Assembly: GCF_020055635.1 (NCBI RefSeq) | Contig: NZ_JAIPUT010000010.1 | Location: 41,838-105,837 of the forward strand | DNA length: 64,000 nt | Reading direction: 5' to 3' | DNA from: Marivita sp. | Lineage (GTDB): Bacteria > Pseudomonadota > Alphaproteobacteria > Rhodobacterales > Rhodobacteraceae | Part shown: piece after piece, positions 35,951 to 45,589 of the stretch | Position numbering within the stretch: position 1 is the stretch's first letter | Layout of the letters: every line of letters begins with the position of its first letter | Translations under genes and position numbers: made by a program | Notes under the pieces: model-generated | Databases searched by the model: none | The model's input: the letters and a program-made list of their open reading frames with translations, nothing else | Told to the model about the DNA's origin: nothing

Positions 35951-37216
35951 TTGGATCATTTTTTGTATCGCGACGGTGCTTTGTTCGCCGAAGACGTATC
36001 GGTGGAGGACATTGCGGCCTCTGTGGGCACGCCGTTCTACCTGTATTCCACCGCCACGCTGACGCGGCATTTTCAGCTTTTCGACGAGGCGCTGGCCGGC
36101 ATGGACCACATGGTCTGTTACGCCATGAAGGCTGCGTCGAACCAGGCGATTCTGCGCACCTTGGCAGAGCTTGGGGCCGGCATGGACGTGGTCTCGGGCG
36201 GCGAATATGCCCGCGCGCGGGCCGCCGGCGTACCCGGTGACCGGATCGTGTTTTCCGGCGTCGGCAAGACACGAGAGGAAATCCGCCAGGTTCTCGAAGG
36301 TGGCATCCGCCAGTTCAACGTCGAGAGTGAACCGGAATTGCGCGTCATTTCGGAGGTCGCAAGCAGCCTGGGCAAGACCGCGCCGATCACGGTGCGGGTC
36401 AACCCAGACGTGGACGCGAAAACCCACGCCAAGATCGCCACCGGAAAGTCCGAGAACAAGTTTGGCATCCCGATTTCCAAGGCCCGCGAGGTCTATGCCG
36501 AGGCCGCGGCGTTGCCGGGGATCGAAGTGATCGGCATCGACGTGCATATCGGTTCGCAGCTCACAGAGCTGGAGCCCTATGAACTGGCCTACCGCAAGGT
36601 CGCAGACTTGACCGAGCAGTTGCGGGCGGATGGTCATGTGATCAAGCGGCTCGATCTGGGCGGTGGGCTTGGCATCCCCTACACGCGCTCCAACGAGGCC
36701 CCGCCGCTGCCATCGGACTATGGCGCGCTGATCAAGCGCACCGTCGGCCATCTGGGCTGCGAGATCGAGATTGAACCGGGCCGCCTGATCGTCGGCAATG
36801 CCGGTATCCTTGTCAGCCGCGTCGTTTACGTGAAACAGGGCGAGGGCCGGCAGTTTCTTATCCTTGACGGCGCCATGAACGATTTGATCCGACCGGCCAT
36901 GTATGATGCCCACCACGATATCATCCCGGTGATCGAACCGGCGCCAGGTGCGGAACAGCAGCCTTACGACATTGTCGGGCCGGTCTGCGAATCCGGTGAC
37001 ACCTTTGCCCGCAATCGCATGATGCCGCCGCTGCGGGCTGGCGATCTCGTGGCCTTTCGTTCGGCCGGGGCTTACGGGGCCGTGATGGCCAGCGAATACA
37101 ACACGCGCCCCCTTGTGCCCGAAGTTTTGGCGAAGGGCGATCAATTCGCTGTCATCCGCAAGCGTCCCGACTTTGACGAAATCATAAATCGAGATACCAT
37201 CCCCCCATGGCTGTGA
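35951..37216 (+). CDS. lysA: Diaminopimelate decarboxylase
   Basis: YAMKAASNQAILRTLAELGAGMDVVSGGE; PLP decarboxylase family 2. Confidence 0.96.
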   Translation: MDHFLYRDGALFAEDVSVEDIAASVGTPFYLYSTATLTRHFQLFDEALAGMDHMVCYAMKAASNQAILRTLAELGAGMDVVSGGEYARARAAGVPGDRIVFSGVGKTREEIRQVLEGGIRQFNVESEPELRVISEVASSLGKTAPITVRVNPDVDAKTHAKIATGKSENKFGIPISKAREVYAEAAALPGIEVIGIDVHIGSQLTELEPYELAYRKVADLTEQLRADGHVIKRLDLGGGLGIPYTRSNEAPPLPSDYGALIKRTVGHLGCEIEIEPGRLIVGNAGILVSRVVYVKQGEGRQFLILDGAMNDLIRPAMYDAHHDIIPVIEPAPGAEQQPYDIVGPVCESGDTFARNRMMPPLRAGDLVAFRSAGAYGAVMASEYNTRPLVPEVLAKGDQFAVIRKRPDFDEIINRDTIPPWL

Positions 37217-37252
37217 GGAGACCCTTCGCGGTCGGACAGCCGGGAGATCGGG

Positions 37253-39886
37253 ATGACCGAACACGATGACCTGCCAAACGACATAGACACGGCACTGCGC
37301 CGGCCCTTGGTTCTGACGCGGACGGGCATGGCGGCAGAGTCTCTGGTGCGCTCCTTCTGGCCGTTCTGGTCGGTTCTCTTCGTGACACTGGCTTTTCTGA
37401 TGCTGGGTTTGCAGGATCACCTGCCGCTCTGGACAGTGTGGGGCCTGCTTGGCGCAGCAGCGCTTGGGACTGTCTGGACCCTCGTGCGCGGAATACGCCG
37501 CTTTGTCTGGCCATCGCAGTCGGCGGCGCTTGCTCGGCTTGACGCGACGCTTCCGGGAAATCCCATCCTGGCGTCGATGGACAGTCAGGCAATCGGAGCC
37601 GGAGACGCTGCGTCGCTTGCCGTCTGGAAAGCGCACCAGGCGCGGATGATCGCGCGATTGAAAGAAGCAAAGGCGGCAGAGCCCGATCTACGTGTGTCCA
37701 AGGCCGACCCGTTTGCCTTGCGCTACGTGGCGCTTCTCGCGTTCCTCGTTGCCGCTGTATTCGGGTCGGTCCTGCGCGTTCAGACCGTGTCGGCGATGGG
37801 ACCCACCGGGTCCGATCTGTCGTCCGGCCCGACCTGGGAAGGCTGGCTGGAGCCGCCTCGGTACACTGGTTTGCCGTCGATCTATCTCAACGATATCACG
37901 GCTGCCCGTCTGGAAACCCCCGAAGGTAGCCGCGTGACGCTTCGGTTTTACGGAGAAGTCGGCGCGCTGAGCGTGTCGGAAACGGTGTCGAACCGCGTGT
38001 CTCCGACCGCCACTCCCGAAGACATGGTGCAGGCCTCGATCGAGACCGCCCAGGAATATACCGTTGAACAATCCGGCCGCTTGGAAGTCGAAGGGCCGGG
38101 CGGACGCGCCTGGGACATCGTCGCAACGCCGGACCGCGCTCCCGAAGTGGCGCGCGACGGAGAAATCGAAGTCAGCTACGAAGGCGAGGCGCAAATTCCC
38201 TTTACCGCCCAGGATGATTATGGCGTGGTGCAGGGAACCGCCCGGATCGAACTGGCGCTGGAAGAGGTCGATCGCCGCTACGGCCTGCGCAGCGATCCCG
38301 AACCACGCCCGGTGATCGAACTGCCGCTGCCGATGCCCATCGCCGGTGATCGCTCGGAATTCACCGAAACGCTGATCGACAACTTCTCTGAACATCCATG
38401 GGCAAATCTGCCGGTCACGATCAGTTTGAGCGTCGTGGACGAAGCCGACCAGATGGGCGAAGCAGTGCCCGACATCATCGATCTGCCCGGGCGGCGTTTT
38501 TTCGATCCGATGGCCTCGGCGGTGATTGACCTGCGGCGCTCGCTTTTGTGGAATCGAGAAAATGCAGGTGACGTCGCGCTATTGATGCGCGCGATTTCGC
38601 ACCGTCCGGACGACGTGTTCCGCTCCAGCACCGATTTCCTGCGTATGCGCGCCATCATGCGCCGGGTCGAGGCGCTGTCACAGGTGACCATGACCGACGA
38701 ACAACAGGCCGAGATCGCCCAGGCCATGTGGGATCTCGCCATCCGCTTTGAAGAAGGCGATCTTGATGATGCGCTTGAACGGCTTCAGCGCGCGCAGGAC
38801 CGTCTTTCCGAAGCCATGCGCAACGGAGCGTCCGATCAGGAAATCGCCGAGCTGATGCAGGAATTGCGCGAGGCGACCGACGATTACCTGCGCCAGCTGT
38901 CCCGTCAGGCACAGCGGGATGCGCAGGAAAACCCTGATCAGGAGATGACCCAGAACCAGAACATGATGGAAATGAGTCAGAACGACCTTCAGGCGATGAT
39001 GGATCGGATTCAGGAACTCATGGAGCAGGGTCGCATGGCCGAGGCGCAGGAAGCGCTGGAGCAGTTGCGCCAGATGATGGAGAACATGCAGGTCACCCAA
39101 GGCCAGGGCCAGCAGGGTCAGTCGCCCGGAGAGCAGGCGATGGAAGGCCTGGCCGAGACCCTGCGGGAACAACAGGGCCTTTCGGATCAGGCGTTCCGCG
39201 ATCTTCAGGAACAGTTCAACCCCGGACAGCAAGGTCAACAAGGCCAGCAGCCCGGTCAGCAACCGGGCCAACAGGGCCAAGGACAGCAGCAAGGCCAAGG
39301 CCAAGGTCAGGGCCAGGGGCAACAGCCGGGGCAGGGTCAGCAACCCGGACAACAACAAGGGCAGGGCCAGAACGGCCAGGGTCAGAGCCTTGAAGACAGC
39401 CTGGCTGATCGCCAGCGCTCGTTGCGTCAGGAGCTGAACCGGCAGGCCCAGAACCTCCCCGGTGCTGGAACCGAAGAGGGCGATGCCGCGCGCGAAGCCC
39501 TTGACCGTGCCGAAGGTGCGATGGAGGGCGCCGAGGATGCGTTGCGTGAAAACGATCTTGCCGGAGCCATCGACAACCAATCCGAAGCGATGGAAGCGCT
39601 GCGCGAAGGCATGCGCAACCTTGGCGAAGCCATGGCGCAACAACAGCAACAGGGGCAGGGACAGCAGGGCATGGCTGAAGGTGCCGATCCCGGCCAGCAG
39701 CGTGATCCCTTGGGTCGCAATGTCGGCTCGAATGGTCAGATCGGCTCGAACGAGAACCTGTTGCAAGGTGAAGACGTCTATCGCCGGGCACGGGAATTGC
39801 TGGACGAGATCCGACGCCGTTCGGGCGAAGGAGAACGCCCCGCGGAAGAGCTCGAATATCTCGAACGCCTTTTGGACCGGTTCTGA
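37253..39886 (+). CDS. TIGR02302/DUF4175-like membrane protein with Gln/Gly-rich low-complexity segment
   Basis: 877 aa, two N-terminal TMs, long periplasmic region, GQQGQQPGQQ repeats; lysA-linked. Confidence 0.88.
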   Translation: MTEHDDLPNDIDTALRRPLVLTRTGMAAESLVRSFWPFWSVLFVTLAFLMLGLQDHLPLWTVWGLLGAAALGTVWTLVRGIRRFVWPSQSAALARLDATLPGNPILASMDSQAIGAGDAASLAVWKAHQARMIARLKEAKAAEPDLRVSKADPFALRYVALLAFLVAAVFGSVLRVQTVSAMGPTGSDLSSGPTWEGWLEPPRYTGLPSIYLNDITAARLETPEGSRVTLRFYGEVGALSVSETVSNRVSPTATPEDMVQASIETAQEYTVEQSGRLEVEGPGGRAWDIVATPDRAPEVARDGEIEVSYEGEAQIPFTAQDDYGVVQGTARIELALEEVDRRYGLRSDPEPRPVIELPLPMPIAGDRSEFTETLIDNFSEHPWANLPVTISLSVVDEADQMGEAVPDIIDLPGRRFFDPMASAVIDLRRSLLWNRENAGDVALLMRAISHRPDDVFRSSTDFLRMRAIMRRVEALSQVTMTDEQQAEIAQAMWDLAIRFEEGDLDDALERLQRAQDRLSEAMRNGASDQEIAELMQELREATDDYLRQLSRQAQRDAQENPDQEMTQNQNMMEMSQNDLQAMMDRIQELMEQGRMAEAQEALEQLRQMMENMQVTQGQGQQGQSPGEQAMEGLAETLREQQGLSDQAFRDLQEQFNPGQQGQQGQQPGQQPGQQGQGQQQGQGQGQGQGQQPGQGQQPGQQQGQGQNGQGQSLEDSLADRQRSLRQELNRQAQNLPGAGTEEGDAAREALDRAEGAMEGAEDALRENDLAGAIDNQSEAMEALREGMRNLGEAMAQQQQQGQGQQGMAEGADPGQQRDPLGRNVGSNGQIGSNENLLQGEDVYRRARELLDEIRRRSGEGERPAEELEYLERLLDRF
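39220..39390 (+). repeat. Degenerate short tandem repeats encoding Gln/Gly/Pro (CAGGGCCAA-type)
   Basis: Repeats of ggccaa/ggtcag/caacag, translated PGQQGQQGQQPGQQPGQQGQGQQQGQGQGQGQGQQPG. Confidence 0.85.
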
Positions 39887-39944
39887 GAAAGGCGTCGGGG
39901 ACACCCGCGTTTTCGGATGGACGCGACCGAGTTTGTTTTAAGGC

Positions 39945-40367
39945 TCAGGTGTCGGGGTCAACCTTGCCGCGCAGCGATTTGACTTCGCCGCGCACCTTCT
40001 TGGCTTTCAGACGACGCTTTTTCGACCCAAGGGTCGGCTTTGTAGGCACGCGCCGCTTGGGGGGCGTCAGCGCCTGAACGATCATCTCTTTCAGCCTGTC
40101 CCGCGCGATCTCGCGGTTCCGTGTCTGCGACCGCGTTTCGTCGACCTGCAAGACGACCGCACCTTCCTTGGTCCATCTGCGTCCCGAAATTCGACGCAGC
40201 CGGTTCTTGACCGGGCCGGGCAGGTTCGGTGATCGCTCTGCCTCGAACCGCAGTTCCACCGCAGAGGACACCTTGTTCACGTTCTGACCGCCGGGGCCGG
40301 AGGCCCGGATGAACTGTTCGGTAAGCTCCCAGTCCTCGATGGTGATGCTGTCTGAAATCTTGAGCAT
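39945..40367 (-). CDS. arfB: Peptidyl-tRNA hydrolase ArfB (class I RF-like)
   Basis: GGQ motif in RASGPGGQNVNKVSSAVELRF; basic C-terminal tail. Confidence 0.95.
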   Translation of the reverse strand: MLKISDSITIEDWELTEQFIRASGPGGQNVNKVSSAVELRFEAERSPNLPGPVKNRLRRISGRRWTKEGAVVLQVDETRSQTRNREIARDRLKEMIVQALTPPKRRVPTKPTLGSKKRRLKAKKVRGEVKSLRGKVDPDT

Positions 40368-40395
40368 ATCTCATCACTTAAACGCCGCGGCGTCA

Positions 40396-40426
40396 TACAA
40401 AAAGGGTCGCCACTCGGGCGACCCTT
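40396..40426 (-). terminator. Intrinsic terminator (minus strand)
   Basis: Minus-strand AAGGGTCGCC-CGAGT-GGCGACCCTT followed by TTTGT. Confidence 0.9.
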
Positions 40427-40575
40427 CGAGACTTACGGAGGTGGGGTCCGGTTAGGTTCCACACCAATTCGATGGGTTCATCACCCAGGGGCTGCCCTAG
40501 ATGTGTGCCTCTCGAACTGTTCCGACACCTCTCTCCAATACCTCTCTCGACACTGGATCACCTCCTTTCAGCTGT
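40396..40575 (-). ncRNA. Candidate structured small RNA or leader with extended Shine-Dalgarno, micro-ORFs and terminator
   Basis: Minus strand GAAAGGAGGTGATCC (40555-40569), GTG micro-ORF VSREVLERGVGTVREAHI* (40497-40553), MNPSNWCGT* (40452-40481), CACCTCC (40437-40443) able to pair with the SD, then terminator. Confidence 0.5.
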
Positions 40576-40629
40576 TAAAGTAACGCAATTGAAAGGTGGC
40601 ACGGTTTTCCGGAGAGGCAAACATTTTCT

Positions 40630-41259
40630 TCACGTCAACGCAGATTTTTGCCGAAAACGCGTGACGATGAGTCGAAAAGGTATCAGTGCGACCAGCGCGA
40701 GCCCGATCTTCACCATCCAGTCCGCCACCGCGAGCGACACCCAGAGCGGAGCAACCGGACCGGCGCCCAGAAGCGGCAGCATTTCGCCCGCCCAGGACAC
40801 GTCGTTGCCCGGCTCGATAAAGCTCAGCGTGCCGGAAAAGGCGATGCTGAAGAAAAGAGCGGTGTCGACCGACGCTCCGATGAGGGTCGATGACAAAGGT
40901 GCACGCCACCACGCGCCCTCGCGCAGGCGGTCGAAGATCGACACGTCCAGAAGCTGTGCCGTCAGAAAGGCGATGCCCGATGCGAGCGCGATGCGGAACG
41001 TGACAAGCGGGCCGAATTCGCCCTGGATCTGCGTGCCGATCAGCGAACAGATCACGCCGACGACGAACCCGGTAAAGACGACCTTGCGCGCCGCCTCGGG
41101 CCCGTACAGCCGGTTCATCAGATCGGTGACGAGAAACGCAAACGGATATGTGAACGCCCCCCAGGTGAGCCAGTTTCCAAACAGGAACTGAACGAGGATG
41201 TTCGAGGCCAGGACGATGATGGCCATGGCTATGATGCCAGGAATATGTGCGCGGGTCAT
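40630..41259 (-). CDS. yhhQ: VUT/YhhQ-family transporter (putative queuosine precursor transporter)
   Basis: MTRAHIPGIIAMAIIVLASNILVQFLFGNWLTWGAFTYPFAFLVTDLMNRLYGPEAARKVVFTGF. Confidence 0.9.
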   Translation of the reverse strand: MTRAHIPGIIAMAIIVLASNILVQFLFGNWLTWGAFTYPFAFLVTDLMNRLYGPEAARKVVFTGFVVGVICSLIGTQIQGEFGPLVTFRIALASGIAFLTAQLLDVSIFDRLREGAWWRAPLSSTLIGASVDTALFFSIAFSGTLSFIEPGNDVSWAGEMLPLLGAGPVAPLWVSLAVADWMVKIGLALVALIPFRLIVTRFRQKSALT

Positions 41260-41350
41260 GGTGACTCCCGTTTTGCCAAGGTTGCGGGGACTTGATTCCC
41301 GACAGACGGGAATGGCGCGACGCATATCGCCGGCGTGCCCGGCAGACAAG

Positions 41351-42196
41351 TCAAATGCTGATCGCGTATTCGACGATCTCGGTCCTCTGGAAGAACTGGA
41401 AATTGTCATCCGACACCATGGTCAGCCGAAGCGACCCGTCACCGGCCTTCCAGACGGCAAGCCCCTCGAGGTTGTCGTGTCGCCGCGTGGCGCTGGTCAG
41501 AAGGGTTTCACCATCAACCGTTCCCGAACCGGACAGATCGAACCGGCGCACCCGGCTGAAGAAGCCGAAACCGCCGAACCCGCGTTCAAGCACGTAAAGC
41601 CGTCCGTCCGGCCCGACATCGGCTCCCACTGGCAGGTAACCGTCACTGCGCGAAATCGCCATCGGTTGGTCCCATCCCTGCACCGGGCGATAGCGGAACA
41701 CCGGAAATGGATGTTGCAACCCGTCCGAGACTTCGGGTACTGCGTAAAGCGCGCCATCGGGTGCCACTGCGATCGCTTCCAGCCCCTGGTTCTCGGGCAA
41801 GGCGTCGATCGGCGGGTATGCCGGAAGCAACGACCATCCACCGTCAGGATCCCTTTTCAAGATGCGGTTGTCGCTTTCGAGTGACACGTAAACTCGACCC
41901 TCTTGGTCCCGTGCCAATCCCTCGGTGTCGCGCACCGGCTCTTTGGCAAACAGGCTGTCGGGGAACCCCAACGGCACCATCGCGGCACTGCGCACGCCGA
42001 TGATCCGGTCGCCGTGCCGAACGATCCTGCCTTCGATCAGATGCGCGCGATCGCTCATCATGGTGAATTCAGTCCCGTCCGGAGACAAGATGATCGCGGA
42101 ATACCCTCCAAATGTGCGGCCTTCTCCGGTCCAGTGATAAGACGACAGGAACCGGGCTTGTGCCTGCTTTCGGGCCTCCGCGCGATCAGAGCTCAA
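41351..42196 (-). CDS. Esterase-like activity of phytase family protein (TTG start)
   Basis: AIILSPDGTEFTMMSDRAHLIEGRIV...LPENQGLEAIAVAPDGALYAVPE; beta-propeller like. Confidence 0.8.
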   Translation of the reverse strand: MSSDRAEARKQAQARFLSSYHWTGEGRTFGGYSAIILSPDGTEFTMMSDRAHLIEGRIVRHGDRIIGVRSAAMVPLGFPDSLFAKEPVRDTEGLARDQEGRVYVSLESDNRILKRDPDGGWSLLPAYPPIDALPENQGLEAIAVAPDGALYAVPEVSDGLQHPFPVFRYRPVQGWDQPMAISRSDGYLPVGADVGPDGRLYVLERGFGGFGFFSRVRRFDLSGSGTVDGETLLTSATRRHDNLEGLAVWKAGDGSLRLTMVSDDNFQFFQRTEIVEYAISI

Positions 42197-42202
42197 GACG
42201 GA

Positions 42203-43123
42203 TCAATTCGATGCCAGGACCGCAGCGCATTGCGCCGGAAGATCGCCCATCGTCAATTCGCGCCGCGGACGGGGGGGCGGTGCGTTCGGATCGGGCGGCG
42301 GCGGGTTGAGGATGTTGTTCACCCAGGCTTGCGCATCGGCGCATCCATCCCCGCGCGGTGGCGGGTCCTGATCCACGCATCCGCGCATCCCGGGCGGACA
42401 GGCCAGCCGCACATGGAAGTGGTAGTGATGTCCGTACCACGGCCGGATCTTGCGCAGATAGCTGCGATCACCGGTTTCGTCGTTGCACATCTGCACCTTG
42501 GCGCCGGGAAAGACGAAGATCCGCGCCACGCGCGGGTCGCTCGCGGCGGCCTTGATGATGTTGTGATGGGACCGGGTCCACCTGTCGTTCACGAAGGCCC
42601 CGCTGGAACGTCGCATGGAGATCGACGAGATGTTTTCGCGCTCGGTCCGGGACAGGTTCAGACGGTCAGGCGCCCGCATCCAGATATCCGCATCCAGTCC
42701 GATCTGGTGACTTGCATGCCCGGTGAGCATCGGCCCGCCGCGCGGCTGGCTGATATCGCCCAGGTACAGCCCTTCCCAGCCCGGTTCCCGCGCTGCGATG
42801 CGCGACAGATCCTGGAGGAAACCCACCGTGACCGGCAAACCCCAGTTGCGGTTCCGAGACAGCCGCATGGCCTGCCATGTCGGGCCGGTTTCCGGCAGTT
42901 GCACGGCGCCTGCGGCGCAGCCTTTGGAATAGCTGCCATAGGCCGCCGGAGACTGAAGTGACCCGGCATCCATGCCGCCAAATAGCTGCTTGGCTTCGCG
43001 GGTGCTCAGAACGCCGCTCACGCGCGGACTGGAGGCCGCCGTTTCGGTGTTGCCCGGTCCGTCACCGCCGCTACAGGCACTGAGGAAAACCGCCACTGCC
43101 ACGCCAAGGGAAAACCGTTTCAT
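42203..43123 (-). CDS. mepA: Penicillin-insensitive murein endopeptidase
   Basis: Lipoprotein signal MKRFSLGVAVAVFLSACSGG; GPMLTGHASHQIGLDADIWM and WYGHHYHFHVRLACP metal-binding motifs. Confidence 0.93.
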   Translation of the reverse strand: MKRFSLGVAVAVFLSACSGGDGPGNTETAASSPRVSGVLSTREAKQLFGGMDAGSLQSPAAYGSYSKGCAAGAVQLPETGPTWQAMRLSRNRNWGLPVTVGFLQDLSRIAAREPGWEGLYLGDISQPRGGPMLTGHASHQIGLDADIWMRAPDRLNLSRTERENISSISMRRSSGAFVNDRWTRSHHNIIKAAASDPRVARIFVFPGAKVQMCNDETGDRSYLRKIRPWYGHHYHFHVRLACPPGMRGCVDQDPPPRGDGCADAQAWVNNILNPPPPDPNAPPPRPRRELTMGDLPAQCAAVLASN

Positions 43124-44463
43124 GTCACTGTCCCGTGCCCGTTTGGTTTGACCCAGACTAACAACACAAGGCCGATCAGGAAAAGACCTATCACCGGGCT
43201 GACCCCCAATTGCTGCGATCCGGTCAGGTAGGTTGTGACCCCGATCAGCAGCGGTGCCAGAAAACTGGTCGCTTTTCCGGACAGCGCATACAAGCCGAAA
43301 GCCTCGGTCATGCGCGCGGGGTTGGCCTGGCGGACCATCATCGTCCGGCTGGCCGATTGTAGCACACCACCGGCCGCACCGATCAGCACACCGATCACGT
43401 AAAACGCGATGTCGGGCAAAGCGGATCCTTCGGCCACCGGAACGCCGAACATGCTGTCCCGCGAAATCATCACGATCGACACGCCCACGGCGGTCAACAC
43501 GAGAATGCTGGTCGTGATCACCGGTTTCGGTCCGAACCGGGAATCCGCCATACCCCCGAGCCACGCGGCCAAAGCCCCCGAGATGATCGCCAGGATGCCG
43601 AAAATGCCGACATTCTGCACATTCCAGCCCAGCACGCCTGCCGCGTAGATGCCGCCGAATGCGTACATCCCGTTCAGCGCATCGCGGTAGAACATGGCGG
43701 ACCCGAGATAGGCAAAGAGTGACCGATCCTGCGGCAGGTTGCGCAGCGTCGTTCTCAGGTCGAGCAAGGCCAGCCTGACAGCCCCGGGAGGTGCCTTGTG
43801 TGCCTTGGGGTCCCTGACGAACAGGAAGAACGGGATCATGAACACCGCGTACCAGATCGCCGTCAGCGGCCCGACAAAGCGCGTGCCTTCGCGCGCCTCC
43901 GCATCCAGCAGACCGAATGCCGGTTCCAATCCGATCAATGTGCGCCCGGTCTCGGCACTGTCGGCGAACACCAGAAGCATGATCACCAGCGCCACCAGCC
44001 CACCAAGATAGCCGAAAGCCCAGCCATTGCCGGAAATGCGCCCGATCTCTTCGCGGGTCCCAAGGTCGGGCAGCATGGAATTGGTAAAGGTCGTGGCGAA
44101 CTCCATGCCGATCATGCCGATGGCAAAAAAGGTCAGGATCGACAGCAGGCTGAACTCACCGGGGACGGCGAACCAAAGTCCGGCGGCCCCGAGGACGTAC
44201 ATCAGCGAAAACAGCCAGATCCACCGCAGTCGATTGCCGCCCGTATCCGCCAAGGCCCCCAGCACCGGGGCCAGCACCGCGATCACGATGCCCGCAGCCC
44301 CGATCCCGAAGCCCCAGGCCGATTGCGCGGCGGTGCCATCGCCCATCAGTTCCTTGACGTAAGGCGCAAAGATGAAGGTGATCAGCAGCGTGTTGTAAGG
44401 TTGGCTGGCCCAATCGAAAAAGAACCATCCCCATATCCGCTTGCGCAGTGTCGCGTTCGCCAT
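43120..44463 (-). CDS. MFS transporter (UMF1/Atg22-like family)
   Basis: MANATLRKRIWGWFFFDWASQPYNTLLITFIFAPYVKEL; 12 TM. Confidence 0.9.
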   Translation of the reverse strand: MANATLRKRIWGWFFFDWASQPYNTLLITFIFAPYVKELMGDGTAAQSAWGFGIGAAGIVIAVLAPVLGALADTGGNRLRWIWLFSLMYVLGAAGLWFAVPGEFSLLSILTFFAIGMIGMEFATTFTNSMLPDLGTREEIGRISGNGWAFGYLGGLVALVIMLLVFADSAETGRTLIGLEPAFGLLDAEAREGTRFVGPLTAIWYAVFMIPFFLFVRDPKAHKAPPGAVRLALLDLRTTLRNLPQDRSLFAYLGSAMFYRDALNGMYAFGGIYAAGVLGWNVQNVGIFGILAIISGALAAWLGGMADSRFGPKPVITTSILVLTAVGVSIVMISRDSMFGVPVAEGSALPDIAFYVIGVLIGAAGGVLQSASRTMMVRQANPARMTEAFGLYALSGKATSFLAPLLIGVTTYLTGSQQLGVSPVIGLFLIGLVLLVWVKPNGHGTVT

Positions 44464-44529
44464 ACGGCTCCCCTTGGCAATCCGCGCGATAAGAAAGCGA
44501 AAGGGGGCAGGTGGCAAGGGTTCAAACGG

Positions 44530-45075
44530 TCAGGCGGCGTCCTGCATCGGGGGCCAGGGCCGGGCGTCTTCGGCAGCAAGCCATTTTGCCACCCAATCGG
44601 GCATCTCGGGCGAGGCCGCGTCGGTCATTCCCATGGCACGGACCACACGATCGGTCGGGATGATGCCACTGTGATCGGTCACGGCAGACCGGTAGACCGC
44701 ATGGTTCGCGCATTCTCCGCTCTGCTTGAACATCGCCTGTTCGATATAAAGGAACCGGGCATCCCAGCACAGCAGACGGCTGCGCAATTCGATCTTTTCG
44801 AACGTACGGATGCGGCGCCTGTACCGTACGACGACGCCCGCCATTGTCAGGCCCCAACGTTCCTGGCGGATCATCTTGATAAGACCGTTTTTCTGCGCGA
44901 GCGGAATACGCCCCAGGTCGTAAAGGGTCAGAGTGCGCCCGTTGTTCAGTTCCATCCAGATGTCGATGTCCCAAGGCCAGCACCGGTGGTGCGAAACGTA
45001 GGTGCCGAAGGGGCCAAGGTTCGGCCCTCGGCGGGCTTTCCAGAGCCCGTAAGCCATGCGGATAAAGGGATACAT
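44530..45075 (-). CDS. Thioesterase-like (4HBT) protein
   Basis: GTYVSHHRCWPWDIDIWMELNNGRTLTLYDLGRIPLAQKNGL. Confidence 0.8.
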   Translation of the reverse strand: MYPFIRMAYGLWKARRGPNLGPFGTYVSHHRCWPWDIDIWMELNNGRTLTLYDLGRIPLAQKNGLIKMIRQERWGLTMAGVVVRYRRRIRTFEKIELRSRLLCWDARFLYIEQAMFKQSGECANHAVYRSAVTDHSGIIPTDRVVRAMGMTDAASPEMPDWVAKWLAAEDARPWPPMQDAA

Positions 45076-45213
45076 CGCGACCTCCTGTCCCGCGCTTAGT
45101 TGACCTGCGCCGCGATCGGGTCAACCCGCGACCTTGCGGCAGTCGCTGCGACTTGTTCTTCGGCCCGCTTGCGCCTACCTCTTGGCAGGTCACTGCCAAA
45201 GGAACGCCGTCCG

Positions 45214-45507
45214 ATGCAATCGCTCTACCAGATCCTCATGCTGCTCCTCGACATCGTGTGGTTTTTCATCATCGCCCATGTCATCATGAGCTGGCTGATC
45301 AATTTCCAGGTCCTGAACCTGCGTCAGCCCCTTGTCGCGCAGATCTGGGACGGTCTGAACCGGATACTCGAGCCGCTTTACGCGCGTCTGCGCCGGATCA
45401 TCCCGACCATGTCAGGCATCGACCTTGCACCACTGGTGGCCCTGATCGGCGTCTACATCATCCGGATCGTGCTTCAGAACAACGCGGGCTGGTTCTACAG
45501 CTTCTGA
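45214..45507 (+). CDS. YggT family membrane protein
   Basis: MQSLYQILMLLLDIVWFFIIAHVIMSWLINFQVLNLRQPLVAQIWDGLNRILEPLYARLRRIIP. Confidence 0.92.
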   Translation: MQSLYQILMLLLDIVWFFIIAHVIMSWLINFQVLNLRQPLVAQIWDGLNRILEPLYARLRRIIPTMSGIDLAPLVALIGVYIIRIVLQNNAGWFYSF

Positions 45508-45589
45508 CGGCTCTTGGGCTTGTTCACGCATCCTTAGTATGAGACTGTCAGATCAAGAGCAGATATAGACAAGAACCTGACAGGTCACC

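Noticed and set aside
39220-39390. Possible CRISPR-like repeat array
   Set aside because: Repeats are 6-9 nt, in frame and protein-coding, with no regular spacers.
38678-39904. 408-aa minus-strand ORF opposite the TIGR02302-like gene (leucine-rich)
   Set aside because: Shadow ORF: the CAG/GGC repeats read antisense as Leu/Ala codons; the plus-strand ORF has the clear protein family signature.
40555-40569. GGATCACCTCCTTTC on the plus strand as a 16S rRNA 3'-end fragment
   Set aside because: Upstream sequence lacks any helix 45 or other 16S similarity; better explained as an SD read on the minus strand.
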